A stretch of DNA of 64,000 bases, taken from contig NC_084850.1 of the NCBI RefSeq assembly GCF_033115175.1, forward strand, positions 21,359,218-21,423,217, written 5' to 3'. Source of the DNA: Lepus europaeus (Eukaryota; Chordata; Mammalia; Lagomorpha; Leporidae). The position numbers and the translations under genes were made by a program. Under the pieces are notes generated by a model that did no database searches, was not told the DNA's origin, and worked only from the letters and a program-made list of their open reading frames with translations. Below are positions 45,466 through 56,743 of this stretch, in pieces (position 1 is the first letter of the stretch; every line of letters starts with the position of its first letter).

Positions 45466-45560
45466 TCATCTTCACAACAACCCTATGAGGTAGACGCCAT
45501 TATTGTTTCCATGTGTTCAGGTGGAAATTTGGGTAAAGCGACTAACCTTCCCAAGCTTCG
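45466..45560 (-). repeat. MIR SINE fragment
   Basis: CCCTATGAGGTAGACGCCAT and GTGGAAATTTGGGTAAAGCG: antisense MIR core. Confidence 0.6.
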
Positions 45561-46910
45561 GTTTCCTCCTAAATAAGTGGAGCATAGGAGCCAAAGGTCC
45601 ATTGATTTCTGCCCGCTTCATGGCGTGCTCTGGAGAAGACTTCGAGGGGCAAGGCACAGGGCAGATGCTCCCAGTCCTTAAAATTCCCTGATCACCCCCC
45701 AAATGCCAAAGATTCAAATTAAAATAACTGATTTAAAACACAAGTGCCTCTCCAGCACCTCCCTCCAGGAGTTCAATTTATTGGTCACTTCAATTTGCCT
45801 ATGAAGAGCTTCAATCAAATTGTTCAAATTCATTTCAGACTTGCTAGGATGGGGGGTGGTTAGAAGAGAAGAAAATGGCATGCCTCTGGGGCACTGGCTC
45901 CTTTTTTGAAGAGGGCAAACCAAGGTAGACACCAGTGGGGTAGGAGGTGGGCGGGCAGCTGGCAGGAGAGAAGGAGCAGAAAGCAAGGTGACAGGAAACT
46001 TAACTATCAACTTTAGTTGTCTCTAATTCAAGTCCTTTGGGGAAAAGCAGCATAATATAACTAAGAATAAATAATGCATCAGTAGACAGACAATACTTAG
46101 GTCCTGCTAACCTATTTAGTCTCTCAAAGCATACTACTGCTATTCAACCTTGTAAGAAGTCAGCTTTATTCCTTAAAAAAATAATAATAAAAGCCATTTA
46201 AAGGAAATAACACTGGGCTTCAACTTACTCAAATAATTTGAACCACAGATATATCTTTCCCTGGTTTCAGGTAGCACTGAAAAATAAGAACTCCACAGAG
46301 TCACACAAATTGAACCCAGGTTCCCTGAAAGGCCTGCCCCCAAGAAAAGCTCAATAAGGTTCAAATGTGAGCATACATGCAATCCTTCAATATTTAGTTT
46401 ATTAAGGGGTAATGAACTCTTGCATAGAGAAATATTCTTAAATGGCTTAGAGACTAAAGGAAAGTTTCTCATAGAAACAAAAAGCTAAGAGCAGAAGGGT
46501 ACAAAGCAGACATTACCCAATAACCTCAAACCATCTACAGTTGTCAAGTGTTGAACAGGTCCTATGTCACAGAGGAAAATAATGTCGCATCTGTTTGGGG
46601 CAGACCATCTATGATGGGATAGCAATTCTCAAAGGCAAGCACACCACCTCTGATTTCACAATGCAGGGAGGGAGACATCACATTTCTTTAGTCAACAGCC
46701 TGGTGAATGTGGGGCTACATTATCTAGTATACAAATGGATTCCTTCTACTGCCTAACATTTGGGGACTCTCAGATAAAACTAGCACTTTATCCTGGAATA
46801 ATACCATGCTTCTTATCTTTTTACATACTCACAGTCCCAACCCTATATGACACTAGCAAGTATCTGTGAAATCATTATTTCCCTGTCAGTACACAGAGGA
46901 GTTCAAGGGA
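45561..46910 (+). other. intergenic stretch, nothing recognised
   Basis: About 1.35 kb without CSINE or credible gene. Confidence 0.45.
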
Positions 46911-46911
46911 C

Positions 46912-46934
46912 CACACACACACACACACACACAC
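46912..46934. repeat. (CA)n microsatellite
   Basis: About 11 CA units. Confidence 0.97.
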
Positions 46935-47056
46935 GTAGTATGGCACTGGGATTTTAATAAGTCATCGTCTCTCTTTAACTGAGTATAACTTATATTGCGT
47001 TTCTAAGTTAGATAAAACAAGTGGGAAGTCATATGAAGCAACTCAAGAATTTTAGG

Positions 47057-47727
47057 AGAGACTGGTGCAATGGCGTAGTGGGTTAAGCCACTGCCTGTAA
47101 TGCCAACATTCCATATGGGTGTCAAGACTTGGCTGTTCAAGATCTGGCTGCTTCCACTTCCAATCCACCTCCCTGCTAATGCACCTGGGAAAGCAGCAGA
47201 GGATGAATGGCCCAAGTGCTTGCACAATCCCTGCACCAGGATGAAGCTCCTGGCTCCTGGCTTCAGCCTGGCCCAGCCCAGGTATTGTTACCATTTGGAG
47301 AGTGAACCAGCAGATAAAAGATCTCTCTCTCTCTGTCTCTCCCTCTCTCTGTCTCTAACTCTGCCTCTCAAATAAATAATTTTTTTAAAAAAAAGATTTT
47401 ATTTTATTTATTTGAGAGGCAGAGTTACAGACAATGAGAGGGAGAGACAGAAAGGTCTTCCATCTGTTGGTTCACTCCCCAAATGGCCGCAACGGCTGGA
47501 GTTGTGCCGATCTGAAGCCAGGAGCCAGGTGCCTCTTCCCAGTCTCCCAACGACTTGGGCCATCTTCTATTGCTTTCCTAGGCCATAGCAGAGAGCTGGA
47601 TTGGAAGAGGGGCAGCCAGGACTAGAACCGGCACCCATATGGGATGCCAGTGCCACAGGCGGAAGATTAACCTACTGAGCCATGGTGCCGGCCCCAATAA
47701 ATCTTTTTAAAAAATAAATGAATATGC
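47057..47727 (+). mobile_element. CSINE whose tail is split by a - strand CSINE
   Basis: Head GAGACTGGTGCAATGGCG. The tail CTCAAATAAATAA breaks at about 47370 and resumes as AATAAATCTTTTTAAAAA at 47694. Confidence 0.85.
47370..47693 (-). mobile_element. CSINE nested in the tail of another CSINE
   Basis: AAAAGATTTTATTTTATTTA at left, ATGGTGCCGGCCCC at right. The duplicated site is about AATAAAT. Confidence 0.87.
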
Positions 47728-47922
47728 CTTGCCAATGGGAACATGAAGTGGTAAAATCACTTGGAAAATAGGCTGACGATTTCTTACAAAGTTAAACATG
47801 AGTTCACCACACTATATTGCAGTTCTACAAAGTATTTACCCTAAAGAATACATCTGCACAAAGGCTTAAAAACAAATATTCATTACAGTTTTATTAGTAA
47901 CAGCCATCAATTGGAAACAATC
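47728..47922 (+). repeat. older L1 3'-end fragment, left of the young L1
   Basis: Resembles the generic L1 ORF2 tail (GGGAACATGAAGTGGTAAAA, followed by the AACAATCC-AAATATTCATCAAC motif). It continues on the other side of the inserted L1. Confidence 0.7.
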
Positions 47923-47938
47923 CAAATATTCATCAACA
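47923..47938. repeat. left target-site duplication of the L1
   Basis: CAAATATTCATCAACA, identical to 50399-50414. Confidence 0.95.
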
Positions 47939-50398
47939 TGCTGAAATTCATATGGAGGCACAGGAGACCTCGAATAGCTAAAGCAATCTTGTACAACAAA
48001 AACAAAGCCCGAGGCATCAAAATACCAGACTTCAAGACATACTACAGGGCAGTTGTAATCAAAACAGCATGGTACTGGTCCAGAAACAGATGGATAGACC
48101 AATGGAACAGAATAGATACACCAGAAATCAATCCAAACATCTACAGCCAACCAATTCCTGGAGCAAGGACAGTCTATTCAACAAATGGTGCTGGGAAAAC
48201 TGGATTTCCACACAGAGAAGCATGAAGCAAGATCCCTACCTTTCACCTTACACAAAAATCCACTCAACATGGATTAAAGATCTAAATCTACGACCCGACA
48301 CCATCAAATTATTAGAGAACATTGGAGAAACCCTGCAAGATATAGGTACCAGCAAAGACTTCTTGGAAAAGACCCCGGAGGCACAGGCAGTCAAAGCCAA
48401 AATTAACAATTGGGATTGCATCAAATTGAGAAGTTTCTGTGCTGCAAAAGAAACAGTCAGGAAAGTAAAGAGGCAACCGATAGAATGGGAAAAAATATCT
48501 GCAAACTATGCAACCGATAAAGGATTAATAACCAGAATCTACAAAGAGATCAAGAAACTCCACAACAACAAAACAAACAACCCACTTAAGAGATGGGCCA
48601 AGGACTCAAGAGAGGAAATCCAAATGGCCAACAGACACATGAAAAAATGTTCAGAATCACTAGCAATTAGGGAAAGGCAAATCAAAACCACAATGAGGTT
48701 TCACCTCACCCCGGTTAGAATGGCTCACATACAGAAATCTACCAACAACAGATGCTGGCGAGGATGTGGGGGAAAAGGGACACTAACGCACTGTTGGTGG
48801 GAATGCAAACTGGTAAAGTCACTATGGAAGTCAGTTTGGAGATTCCTCGGAAACCTGAATACAACCCCACCATACAGCCCAGCCATCCCACTCCTTGGAA
48901 TTTACCCAAAGGAAATTAAATTGGCAAATAAAAGAGCTGCCTGCACCTTAATGTTTATTGCAGCTCAATTCACAATAGCGAAGACATGGAATCAACCTAA
49001 ATGCCCATCAACAAAAGAATGGATAAAGAATTATGGGACATGTAATCTATAGAATACTATACAGCAGTAAAAAAATAAAATAAAATCCGGTCATTTGTAA
49101 CAAAATGGAGGAATCTGGAACACATCATGCTGAGTGAAATAAGCCAGTCCCAAAGGGACAAATATCATATGTTCTCCCTGATCAGGGACAACTAACAGCA
49201 CCTAAAAGGAAACCTGTTGAAGTGAAATGGACACCATGAGAAACAATGACTTGATCAGCCCTTATCCCGACTGTCAAGCAACAACTTACTACGTTATTCC
49301 TTTTAGTATTTTTTTTGTTCTCCTTAATACCATTGGTTGAACTCTTTAATTAACACACAACTATTCTTAGGTGTTTAAATTTAACTGAAAAGTGATCCCT
49401 GTTAAATATAAGAGTGGGAATAAGAGAAGGAGGAGATGCACAGTTTGGGACATGCTCAATCGGACTTACCCCTAATGGTAGAGTTAGAAACGTGCCATGG
49501 GATTCCAATTCAATCCCATCAAGGTGGCATGTACCAATGCCATCTCACTAGTCCAAGTGATCAGTTTCAGTTCATAATTGATTATAATGATAGGATTAAG
49601 AGTCAAAGGGATCACACAAACAAGACTGGTGTCTGCTAATACTAACTGATAGAATTAAAAAGGAGGGAACGATCCAACATGGGAAGTGGGATACACAGCA
49701 GACTCATAGAATGGCAGATGTCCTAAACAGCACTCTGGCCTCAGAATCGGCCCTTAAGGCATTTGGATCTGGCTAAGAAGCCCATGAGAGTATTTCAGGC
49801 ATGGAAAACCAAGACACTCTGACAAAAACAAAAAAATGACCTAAATGAAAGATCTCTGTGAGTGAGATCCCAGCGGAAAGTATGGGACATCAAAGAAGGA
49901 GGCACCTTTCTCTGAAGGGAGGAGAAAACTTCCACTTTGATTATAGCTATGTCTAAATAAGATCGGAGTTGGCAAACTCAAGAAGCTTTCATAGCCTTGG
50001 AAGCTCATGACAAGAGTCTCGGGTGATTACTGACATCATAAATAAGAGTGTCAATTGTTAAATCAACAACAGGAGTCACTGTGCACTTACTCCCCATGTA
50101 GGATTTCTGTCCTTAATGTGTTGTACTATGTGAATTAACGGCATAACTAGTACTCAAACAGTACTTTATACTTTGTGTTCTGTGTGGATGCAAACTGTTG
50201 AAATCTTTACTTAGTATATACTAAACTTATCTTCTGTATATAAAGATAATTGAAAATGAATCTTGATGTGAATGAGATGGGAGAGGGAGCGGGAGATGGG
50301 AAGGTTGCAGGTGGGAGGGAGGTTATGGGGGGGAAAGCTGCTATAATCCAAAAGCTGTACTTTGGAAATTTATATTTATTAAATAAAAGTTAAAAAAA
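47939..50398 (+). mobile_element. 5'-truncated lagomorph L1 with ORF2 C-terminal remnant
   Basis: About 2.46 kb of L1 3' end. The left part reads typical ORF2 C-terminal sequence (…[20 protein letters not shown]) in one frame, which passes into a second frame at about 48140-48180 and then runs to a stop at 49052. The zinc-finger-like C-terminal region is recognisable ([18 protein letters not shown]). A G-rich 3' UTR (50280-50340) and a short A-rich tail near 50391 follow. Perfect 16-bp target-site duplications flank it. It is inactive: truncated, frameshifted and prematurely stopped. Confidence 0.93.
48069..49052 (+). pseudogene. L1 ORF2 C-terminal fragment
   Basis: A 327-codon open stretch of the L1 reverse-transcriptase/endonuclease protein, covering only the region after the RT domain. 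Markers include [31 protein letters not shown] and a Cys/His cluster. The true frame enters only after the upstream frameshift, so the first ~30 codons are out-of-frame translation. Confidence 0.9.
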
Positions 50399-50414
50399 CA
50401 AATATTCATCAACA
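50399..50414. repeat. right target-site duplication of the L1
   Basis: CAAATATTCATCAACA, identical to 47923-47938. Confidence 0.95.
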
Positions 50415-50800
50415 GGTGAATGCATAAATAAGTCACACCATACACAGACAGTACAATGATGATTCTGCAATAAATAATAATGAACTACTGATACAGAAAG
50501 CAATTCAGATGGATGTTAAAGACACTATTCCAAGCAAAAATAGTCATACACAAAAAAGAGCATACCATATGACCACATATGCATGAAATTCTAAGGAAGA
50601 GCAATCTACTCTTAGTGCTAAAAAGGAGATTAGTGAGCAATCAGTGTAGACAGCAGTAGGAGTGGAGGCAGATTAATTGTTAAGAGGCAGTGAACTTTTT
50701 CTGTGGTGACTGAAATGATATATACCATGATGTTAAATTTAAAATGGGTATAATCTGTAAAATGTAAATTATATGGCAATAAAATTGATTTTTAAAACTT
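50415..50800 (+). repeat. older L1 3'-end fragment, right of the young L1
   Basis: The continuation of the host element (GGTGAATGCATAAATAAG…), ending in a typical old-L1 3' tail with AATAAAA and an A-rich end. Confidence 0.7.
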
Positions 50801-51416
50801 CAAAAATGGAAAACTTTAAAAGTTGAAGTTTTATAGTTTTTGCTGCTTAGCAAGCATTGAATAGTAATCACCCTGTATAAACTGTATACTAAGATGTAGT
50901 GCACATAATTATGAAAATACTCTTTTGAAAAAACTAAGTACACAGGCACATATACATAATGGAAGCCACTAGGCTCAGTGCTATTTGGAGTTGGTGTATA
51001 TAGCTTATCAGATTCTTTTGAAAAGTGCCTATTATGTAGGAAGAGTGGCAAAATGGATAGGCCAAGAATTCATTAGACTGGAAAGAAGATCAATGTGTAC
51101 ACTGGATAGGGCAGGAGAGCTGGAGCAGGTAAAGGACAAGAAGTGATATTTTACATCAATATAACTCCAGCCCGTCTCTGTCATCTTGTGTGGTACCTCT
51201 CAGTCGAGAGAACACTCAAACCTCACGCAGATTAACCTTGTCTAACTCAGCTCTACTGTTGACCAAAAGTCAGAAAAATTGGCACCAACAAATAGGACAA
51301 ACACTAGAAAACGATACAGGACAAGAGGTTCTCCAAAGTCCTTGACCAAGCTGTGAGAAATCCCTTGCCCTCTCCATCAGTTTGGAGGCAATCTTATTTT
51401 TTGTTCAGTATTTGGT
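50801..51416 (+). other. intergenic stretch, nothing recognised
   Basis: About 0.6 kb, AT-rich, no gene. Confidence 0.45.
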
Positions 51417-51659
51417 AAAAAGCTTTACTAGCAGGGCAGGGCTGGTGATGTGGCACAGTAGGTTGAGCTGCTGCCTACAGCGCTGGCATCCTACATGGGC
51501 ACTGATTCAAGTCTCAAATGCTCCACTTCTGATCCAGTTCCCTATTAATGGCCTGGGAAAGCAGCAGAAGATGGCTCAAGGGCTTGGATCCCCATGCATG
51601 CAGTCCTGGCCATGGCAGCCATTTGGGAAGTGAACCAGCAGATCAAAGATATCTCTCTG

Positions 51660-51974
51660 CCGGCGCCATGGCTCAATAGGCTAATCCTCCTGCGGCGCCA
51701 GCACACAGGGTTCTAGTCCCAGTTGGGGGGCTGGATTCTGTCCCGGTTGCTCCTCTTCCAGTCAGTCTAGCTCTCTGCTGTGGCCCAGGAGTGCAGTGGA
51801 GGATGGCCCAAGTGCTTGGGCCCTGCACCCGCATGGGAGACCAGGAGAAGCACCTGGCTCCTGGCTTCAGATCAGCATGGTACGCCGGCTGCAGCGGGCA
51901 TTGGGGGGTGAACCAACGGAAAAGGAAGACCTTTCTCTCTGTCTCTCTCTCTCTCACTGTCCACTCTGCCTGTC

Positions 51975-52012
<38 letters not shown>
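51660..52012 (+). mobile_element. young CSINE nested in an older CSINE
   Basis: Starts GCCGGCGCCATGGCTCAA, ends CTGCCTGTCAAAAAG and an A-rich tail that has expanded to GA repeats. Confidence 0.9.

Positions 52013-52013
<1 letters not shown>
51979..52013. repeat. (GA)n microsatellite in a SINE tail
   Basis: About 14 uninterrupted GA units flanked by GAAA units. Confidence 0.93.
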
Positions 52014-52019
<6 letters not shown>

Positions 52020-52316
52020 GAAAGAAATCTGCATCTGTCTGTCTCTCTGTGTAACTCTTTCAAATGAGTAGATAAATCTTAAAAAAAAAAAAAGCTCTAC
52101 TAATGTTTTAATAAACACAGGAGATTGGATGAGGAATTGGCCTGGAATATTTTATTCATCTAGATAGTCCTAGAAATTACAAGGTGGATAGCAACAGATA
52201 ATTCAATGTCTCTCACATAATATTAGGATAGGATTCAGAGTATAGAATAAACTGAGATATATTCTGAAGTTATTTTAATCAGAGGACTCTCATAATACAA
52301 TTTTATAAAAACTGAG

Positions 52317-52387
52317 ATTTCTGGGTGCCATACTTTAAGGACATTGGATTTTGGATTTCTGGGTGCCATACTTTAAGGACATTGGAT
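52317..52387. repeat. 38-bp tandem duplication
   Basis: ATTTCTGGGTGCCATACTTT… occurs at 52317-52354 and again at 52355-52387, identical over the first 33 bp. Confidence 0.95.
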
Positions 52388-52789
52388 AAACTGGAAAATG
52401 TTGAGGTTAACGGTCAAGGTGATCATTAGAAACTATCTCAAAGGAAAATACAAAGCTTAGAATGGAAAACCTGGAGGAGAAAATATTTGTGGAGATAAGC
52501 TACCCATTGCCAAAAATCTGAAAGTCTATCTATGGGAGATGGAATAGATTTTGCTTATTTTGTGACATTCCTTATGACAAATTAGGATCAAAGAATGGAA
52601 GGTAGATTTAGTTCAATATCAGGAAGAATTTTTGAATGAGTAGAACTCTCCAACTGTTGAAAGACTCTTTGACTCTCCTTCAATGAAAGTTCAAAGGTAA
52701 GATAGTCCCCACCCCCTCACCTCCTCCCTCACATGATTAATAACTATGTGTAAGTTCCTAAAATATATTTAACATCTATTATTGCTCGA

Positions 52790-53110
52790 GTACATAAGTA
52801 GCATATATTCCATGTGGAAAAATTGGAAAATGTTAAGAGCAAAGCAAATAAAAACAAAAGCAATCTATCTTCCTACCTCCCAGAAATGTAAACATTTTGG
52901 CATACAGCTTACAGATTTTTTTCCTGTTATATATCGCTATAAAAGATGTACATAAGAACAAAAATGAGATCCCATTAATCACACTGCTTTTTAACTTTAC
53001 AATACAGTGTAAACATCTTTCAATAGCAAGTGATACATGACTGTGCCATCATTCTTAATGGGTGCAAACAGCTCCGTGGAATGAATGTACTATGATTTGT
53101 TTAACCCAAT
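52790..53110 (-). repeat. ancient L1M 3' UTR remnant
   Basis: AAATGTAAACATTTTGGCAT, then TACAGTGTAAACATCTTTCA: old-L1 3' UTR, antisense. Confidence 0.5.
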
Positions 53111-53399
53111 GTTTCCCAAAGGTATTCTATGTAACATCAATTCCACATGATGTCCCTCAAAAAACAGACCATAGATTAAACAGTTTGAAAATGCTTCATT
53201 TCATATCCCAACCCTACCTTTCTCAATGCTAAAGGAATGAGTTTAACTGAGTTTCCCCAAATGTATTTGACCACAGACTCCCTCTAGGCTCCCTCTTCCT
53301 TAATTCTTTAGGACACTTACCCCTTCACATTATACAGGACACCCTGGTAAATTCTGGATTACCTGATCTCAGTGTTAGATCAGCATTTTTGTTGTTGTT

Positions 53400-53830
53400 G
53401 CTTCACATAGAATTTATTATTATTTTAACTTTTTTAAAATATATAATTCAATAGCATTAATTATATTCACAATGCTGTGCAACCATCACTATTATCTATT
53501 TCCAACTTTTTTTTTTATCACCCAAACAGAAACTCTGTACCCCACCCTTAGGTAACCGCTAATCTACTGTTTGCCTTTATGATTTTATCTATTCTAAATA
53601 CTTCATGAGAGAATTAATACAATATTTGCTCTTTTGTGACTTTTTCACTTGCATAATGTTGCCAGATGCATGCATCCATGTTGTAGCACACGGCCTGAGT
53701 TCATTCCTTTATTTGTGGCCCAGCTTCATCATTGTAGACATGGATAGTGAGCCGTCCCAGCACTATTTGTTGAAGACCATAGGTTGTACACATATAATGT
53801 TTCACATTTACAAATAACATTACAATAAGC
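53400..53830 (-). repeat. ancient L1M 3' UTR remnant
   Basis: Clear antisense signature: CTGTGCAACCATCACTATTA, CCAAACAGAAACTCTGTACC, then ATCCATGTTGTAGCACACGG. Confidence 0.82.
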
Positions 53831-55040
53831 ATCCTTCACAATCTGCCCCATGTTTTTCCCTAAGAAACTGGAAGTGTTATGTGAAAAGATGTACACCCTT
53901 TGAAAGCTTCTGATACACACTACCAAACTTCCTTCAGAAAGGACATTAGAAATCCACCACAGTGAATTCAAATACCACTTTCCCCATACTCTCAACAGCC
54001 TTGTATATTCTACTATTAAAAAAAAATTAAAAAAAAAAAACACAACACTCTGTTAATATGGCATGAAAATGTATTCCGAATCAAGTTGGAGGGAGTTTTA
54101 GCTGAACTTCCTTCAGCAGCCCTAACATGCTGGCCTCAGTACATTTCTTTTCAAAGACCCCCATTCTTCTGAAAAGATCATTCAAGATTAGGACATGATG
54201 TAAACTCCAGTAGTGTTTAATATGTGTCTAGTTAAGGAAGCAAACTAACTTTCAGAAGAGCGAGACTAGAAATGGAAGGTATAATTAGGTTCCTCTGCTG
54301 GATAATGTAATTTTTAAGTATTTCCTTCCTCAGCACAAAGCCACAAGCCAGCTGTTTGTGACTTTCAAGTGTGTCTTTTTTCATTTGTGTTTAATGCAGA
54401 GTTACCAAACACAAGAGCCATGCCAAGAAATAAGCTAAATTGACCTTAGAGGGCTTTTCTTATAGCCATATGATAATTAGCAAGGAAAAAGAAAAGGCTC
54501 TTCTGCTGGTAGTCTGCTTTTTAGTGCTAATTGAGTACTTTCAGATGCCTATTGGGGTAGTGCTTTTATGGTTGATGTGGCTTTTGACCACGTCTCCCTT
54601 GCTTCTCTGAAACAAACATATCAAGTATATCTTTATTTTGTTTTTGCTAAAGCTGTAGCTACAGTACAAAGAAAATTTTATGGTGAGTGCTTTGTCAGTG
54701 GGAACTTGTTATGAGTATGGAAATCCTGAGAGGATCATTTATTCACACAAAACAAGAAACCAGGGGGAAATTAGTTTTCCACACTTCATCATAAATCATG
54801 CATAATTCAGAGAAGAGAGGAAACCATTGATGAGGCTGAGCAAAATGAGTTTCTTGTTGTCAGAAAGAATAAAAATATTAGGTACAAAGCTCTCAAACTT
54901 CCTAAATATTTTCTTAAAGCATTCTGAAGTGTATTGCCACCTTGACTTCCACTGTCATGCTAGCAAAGATGAAGGCAGATGTTTTCACAGAATCAATAGT
55001 AAGAGGCAGAGAGACCTTATAAATGTCAAACCCAACTCTA
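53831..55040 (+). other. intergenic stretch, possibly conserved non-coding
   Basis: About 1.2 kb without CSINE. 54100-54700 holds AT-rich sequence with homeodomain-like ATAATTAG/CTAATTG cores. No coding signal. Conservation is inferred from texture only. Confidence 0.35.
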
Positions 55041-55044
55041 TTTT

Positions 55045-55135
55045 ATAGAGCCCAGAAAGGTGAAATGACCTGCCCCAAATCACACAGAGCAGAGATACAA
55101 AGCAGATCTCATGATTGTTGTACTCACTGAGAATG
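55045..55135 (-). repeat. MIR SINE fragment
   Basis: GAAAGGTGAAATGACCTGCC and CAAATCACACAGAGCAGAG. Confidence 0.65.
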
Positions 55136-55225
55136 TAGTCTGATTACTCCCCAAAAGGTGGACATGAACAATTATTACCTATTTACTTCGCTGTCAGTAA
55201 AGCCACAGGAGATCTCCAACTTCAT

Positions 55226-55305
55226 GCAAGAGTATGATAAAAAGTTTGCAGAAAATGGAATTAAAAGATAAGTTTACTTTACTGCAAAAAATATTGAAAT
55301 ACATA
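55226..55305 (+). repeat. left half of a mariner-like MITE
   Basis: ATAAAAAGTTTGCAGAAAAT, GGAATTAAAAGATAAGTTTA. Cut off directly before the next MITE. Confidence 0.6.
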
Positions 55306-55440
55306 CCCTGGATCTTCAAAAAGTTCATGGAAAATGTGTCTTACCAAAAACCTACACATGGATTTCGAAAAACAAAAATTGTACCAAAATAAACTTATCT
55401 TTTAATTCAATTTTTCCACACACTTTTTGAAGTATTCTTA
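55306..55440 (-). mobile_element. mariner-like MITE, complete
   Basis: TGGATCTTCAAAAAGTTCAT at left and CACACTTTTTGAAGTATTC at right are the inverted ends. The AATAAACTTATCTTTTAATT spacer matches the family in antisense. Confidence 0.78.
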
Positions 55441-55488
55441 TATATGTTGCTATTGGTCAGTTTATAGTCAGTTAAAACTGTAATTCAT

Positions 55489-55835
55489 AGCCGGTGCCAT
55501 GGCTTAACAGGCTAATCCTCCGCCTTGCGGCGCCGGCACACCGGGTTCTAGTCCGGGTCGGGGCGCTGGATTCTATCCCGGTTGCCCCTCTTCCAGGCCA
55601 GCTCTCTGCTATGGCCCGGGAAGGCAGTGGAGGATGGCCCAAGTGCTTGGGCCCTGCACCTGCATGGGAGACCAGGAGAAGCGCCTGGCTCCTGGCTTCG
55701 GATCAGCGCAATTGCCGGCCGCAGCGGCCATTGGAGGGTGAACCAACGGCAAAAAGGAAGACCTTTCTCTCTGTCTCTCTCTCACTATCCACTCTGCCTG
55801 TCAAAAAATAAATAAATAAATAAATATTTTTTAAA
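55489..55835 (+). mobile_element. young CSINE
   Basis: Starts AGCCGGTGCCATGGCTTAAC. The perfect 15-bp duplication AAAACTGTAATTCAT is at 55474-55488 and 55836-55850. Confidence 0.95.
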
Positions 55836-56368
55836 AAAACTGTAATTCATTTAATTCATTTCTTCTGAGATCATAGTCATTAAGTCTCCGACTATTAAGA
55901 GGATTGAGAAAATTTCCAAGATTCCTATATGGCATATGTAATATAGACAGTTGTGAAAATCAGTCTTTGCTTACTCTTTGTTTAAGAACTAAGTTGTAAG
56001 AAATCGGAGAGACATCATGGAATTTCAGAGGTACAAAGATTACTTTCTGCTGGGCTACTTACAGTTCCCTGGCCTTTTCTAAATTCACAATTTCAACTAT
56101 CTGACTGTGAAGTATACCTATATAATATAGTTTTAAATTCAACTTTTAAAATCTAAATATTTAAAAAACACTTCAGGCAAATTGTAATTAGTTTTTCTCA
56201 CAGATATCCAAAGTACTATACATGTACTTTCATCATAGATATTTATATATAATTGTTTCTAGGTGAACTTTAAAAATTGACTTAGGAGGTAAGATTAAAT
56301 ATATGCTGCCCCGGAAGAACTAATAATTCAAGATAATGCAGAATTAGAAGCATAGCTCATATTCTTTT

Positions 56369-56725
56369 TTTTTTTTAATTTTTTAATTTTTTGACAGGCA
56401 GAGTGGACAGTGAGAGAGAGAGAGACAAAGAGAAAGGTCTTCCTTTTGTCATTGGTTCACCCTCCAATGGCCACCGCGGTTGGCGCACTGCAGCCGGCGC
56501 ACCGCGCTGATCCGATGGCAGGAGCCAGGTGCTTCTCCTGGTCTCCCATGGGGTGCAGGGCCCAAGGACTTGGGCCATCCTCCACTGCACTCCCTGGCCA
56601 CAGCAGAGAGCTGGCCTGGAAGAGGGGCAACCGGGACAGAATCCGGTGCCCGGACCGGGACTAGAACCTGGTGTGCCGGCGCCACAAGGCGGAGGATTAG
56701 CCTAGTGAGCCGCGGCGCCGGCCAA
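56369..56725 (-). mobile_element. young CSINE
   Basis: TTGACAGGCAGAGTGGACAG at left, GAGCCGCGGCGCCGGCC at right. The duplication CATAGCTCATATTCTTTT is at 56351-56368 and 56726-56743. Confidence 0.95.
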
Positions 56726-56743
56726 CATAGCTCATATTCTTTT

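Larger units (their letters stand above)
51431..52089 (+). mobile_element. older CSINE, split by a young CSINE in the same orientation
   Basis: Head AGGGCTGGTGATGTGGCAC. It breaks after GATATCTCTCT and resumes at about 52029 with the TGTCTGTCTCTCTGTGTAAC end and A-run. Imperfect outer duplication AAAGCTTTACTA / AAAGCTCTACTA. Confidence 0.88.
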
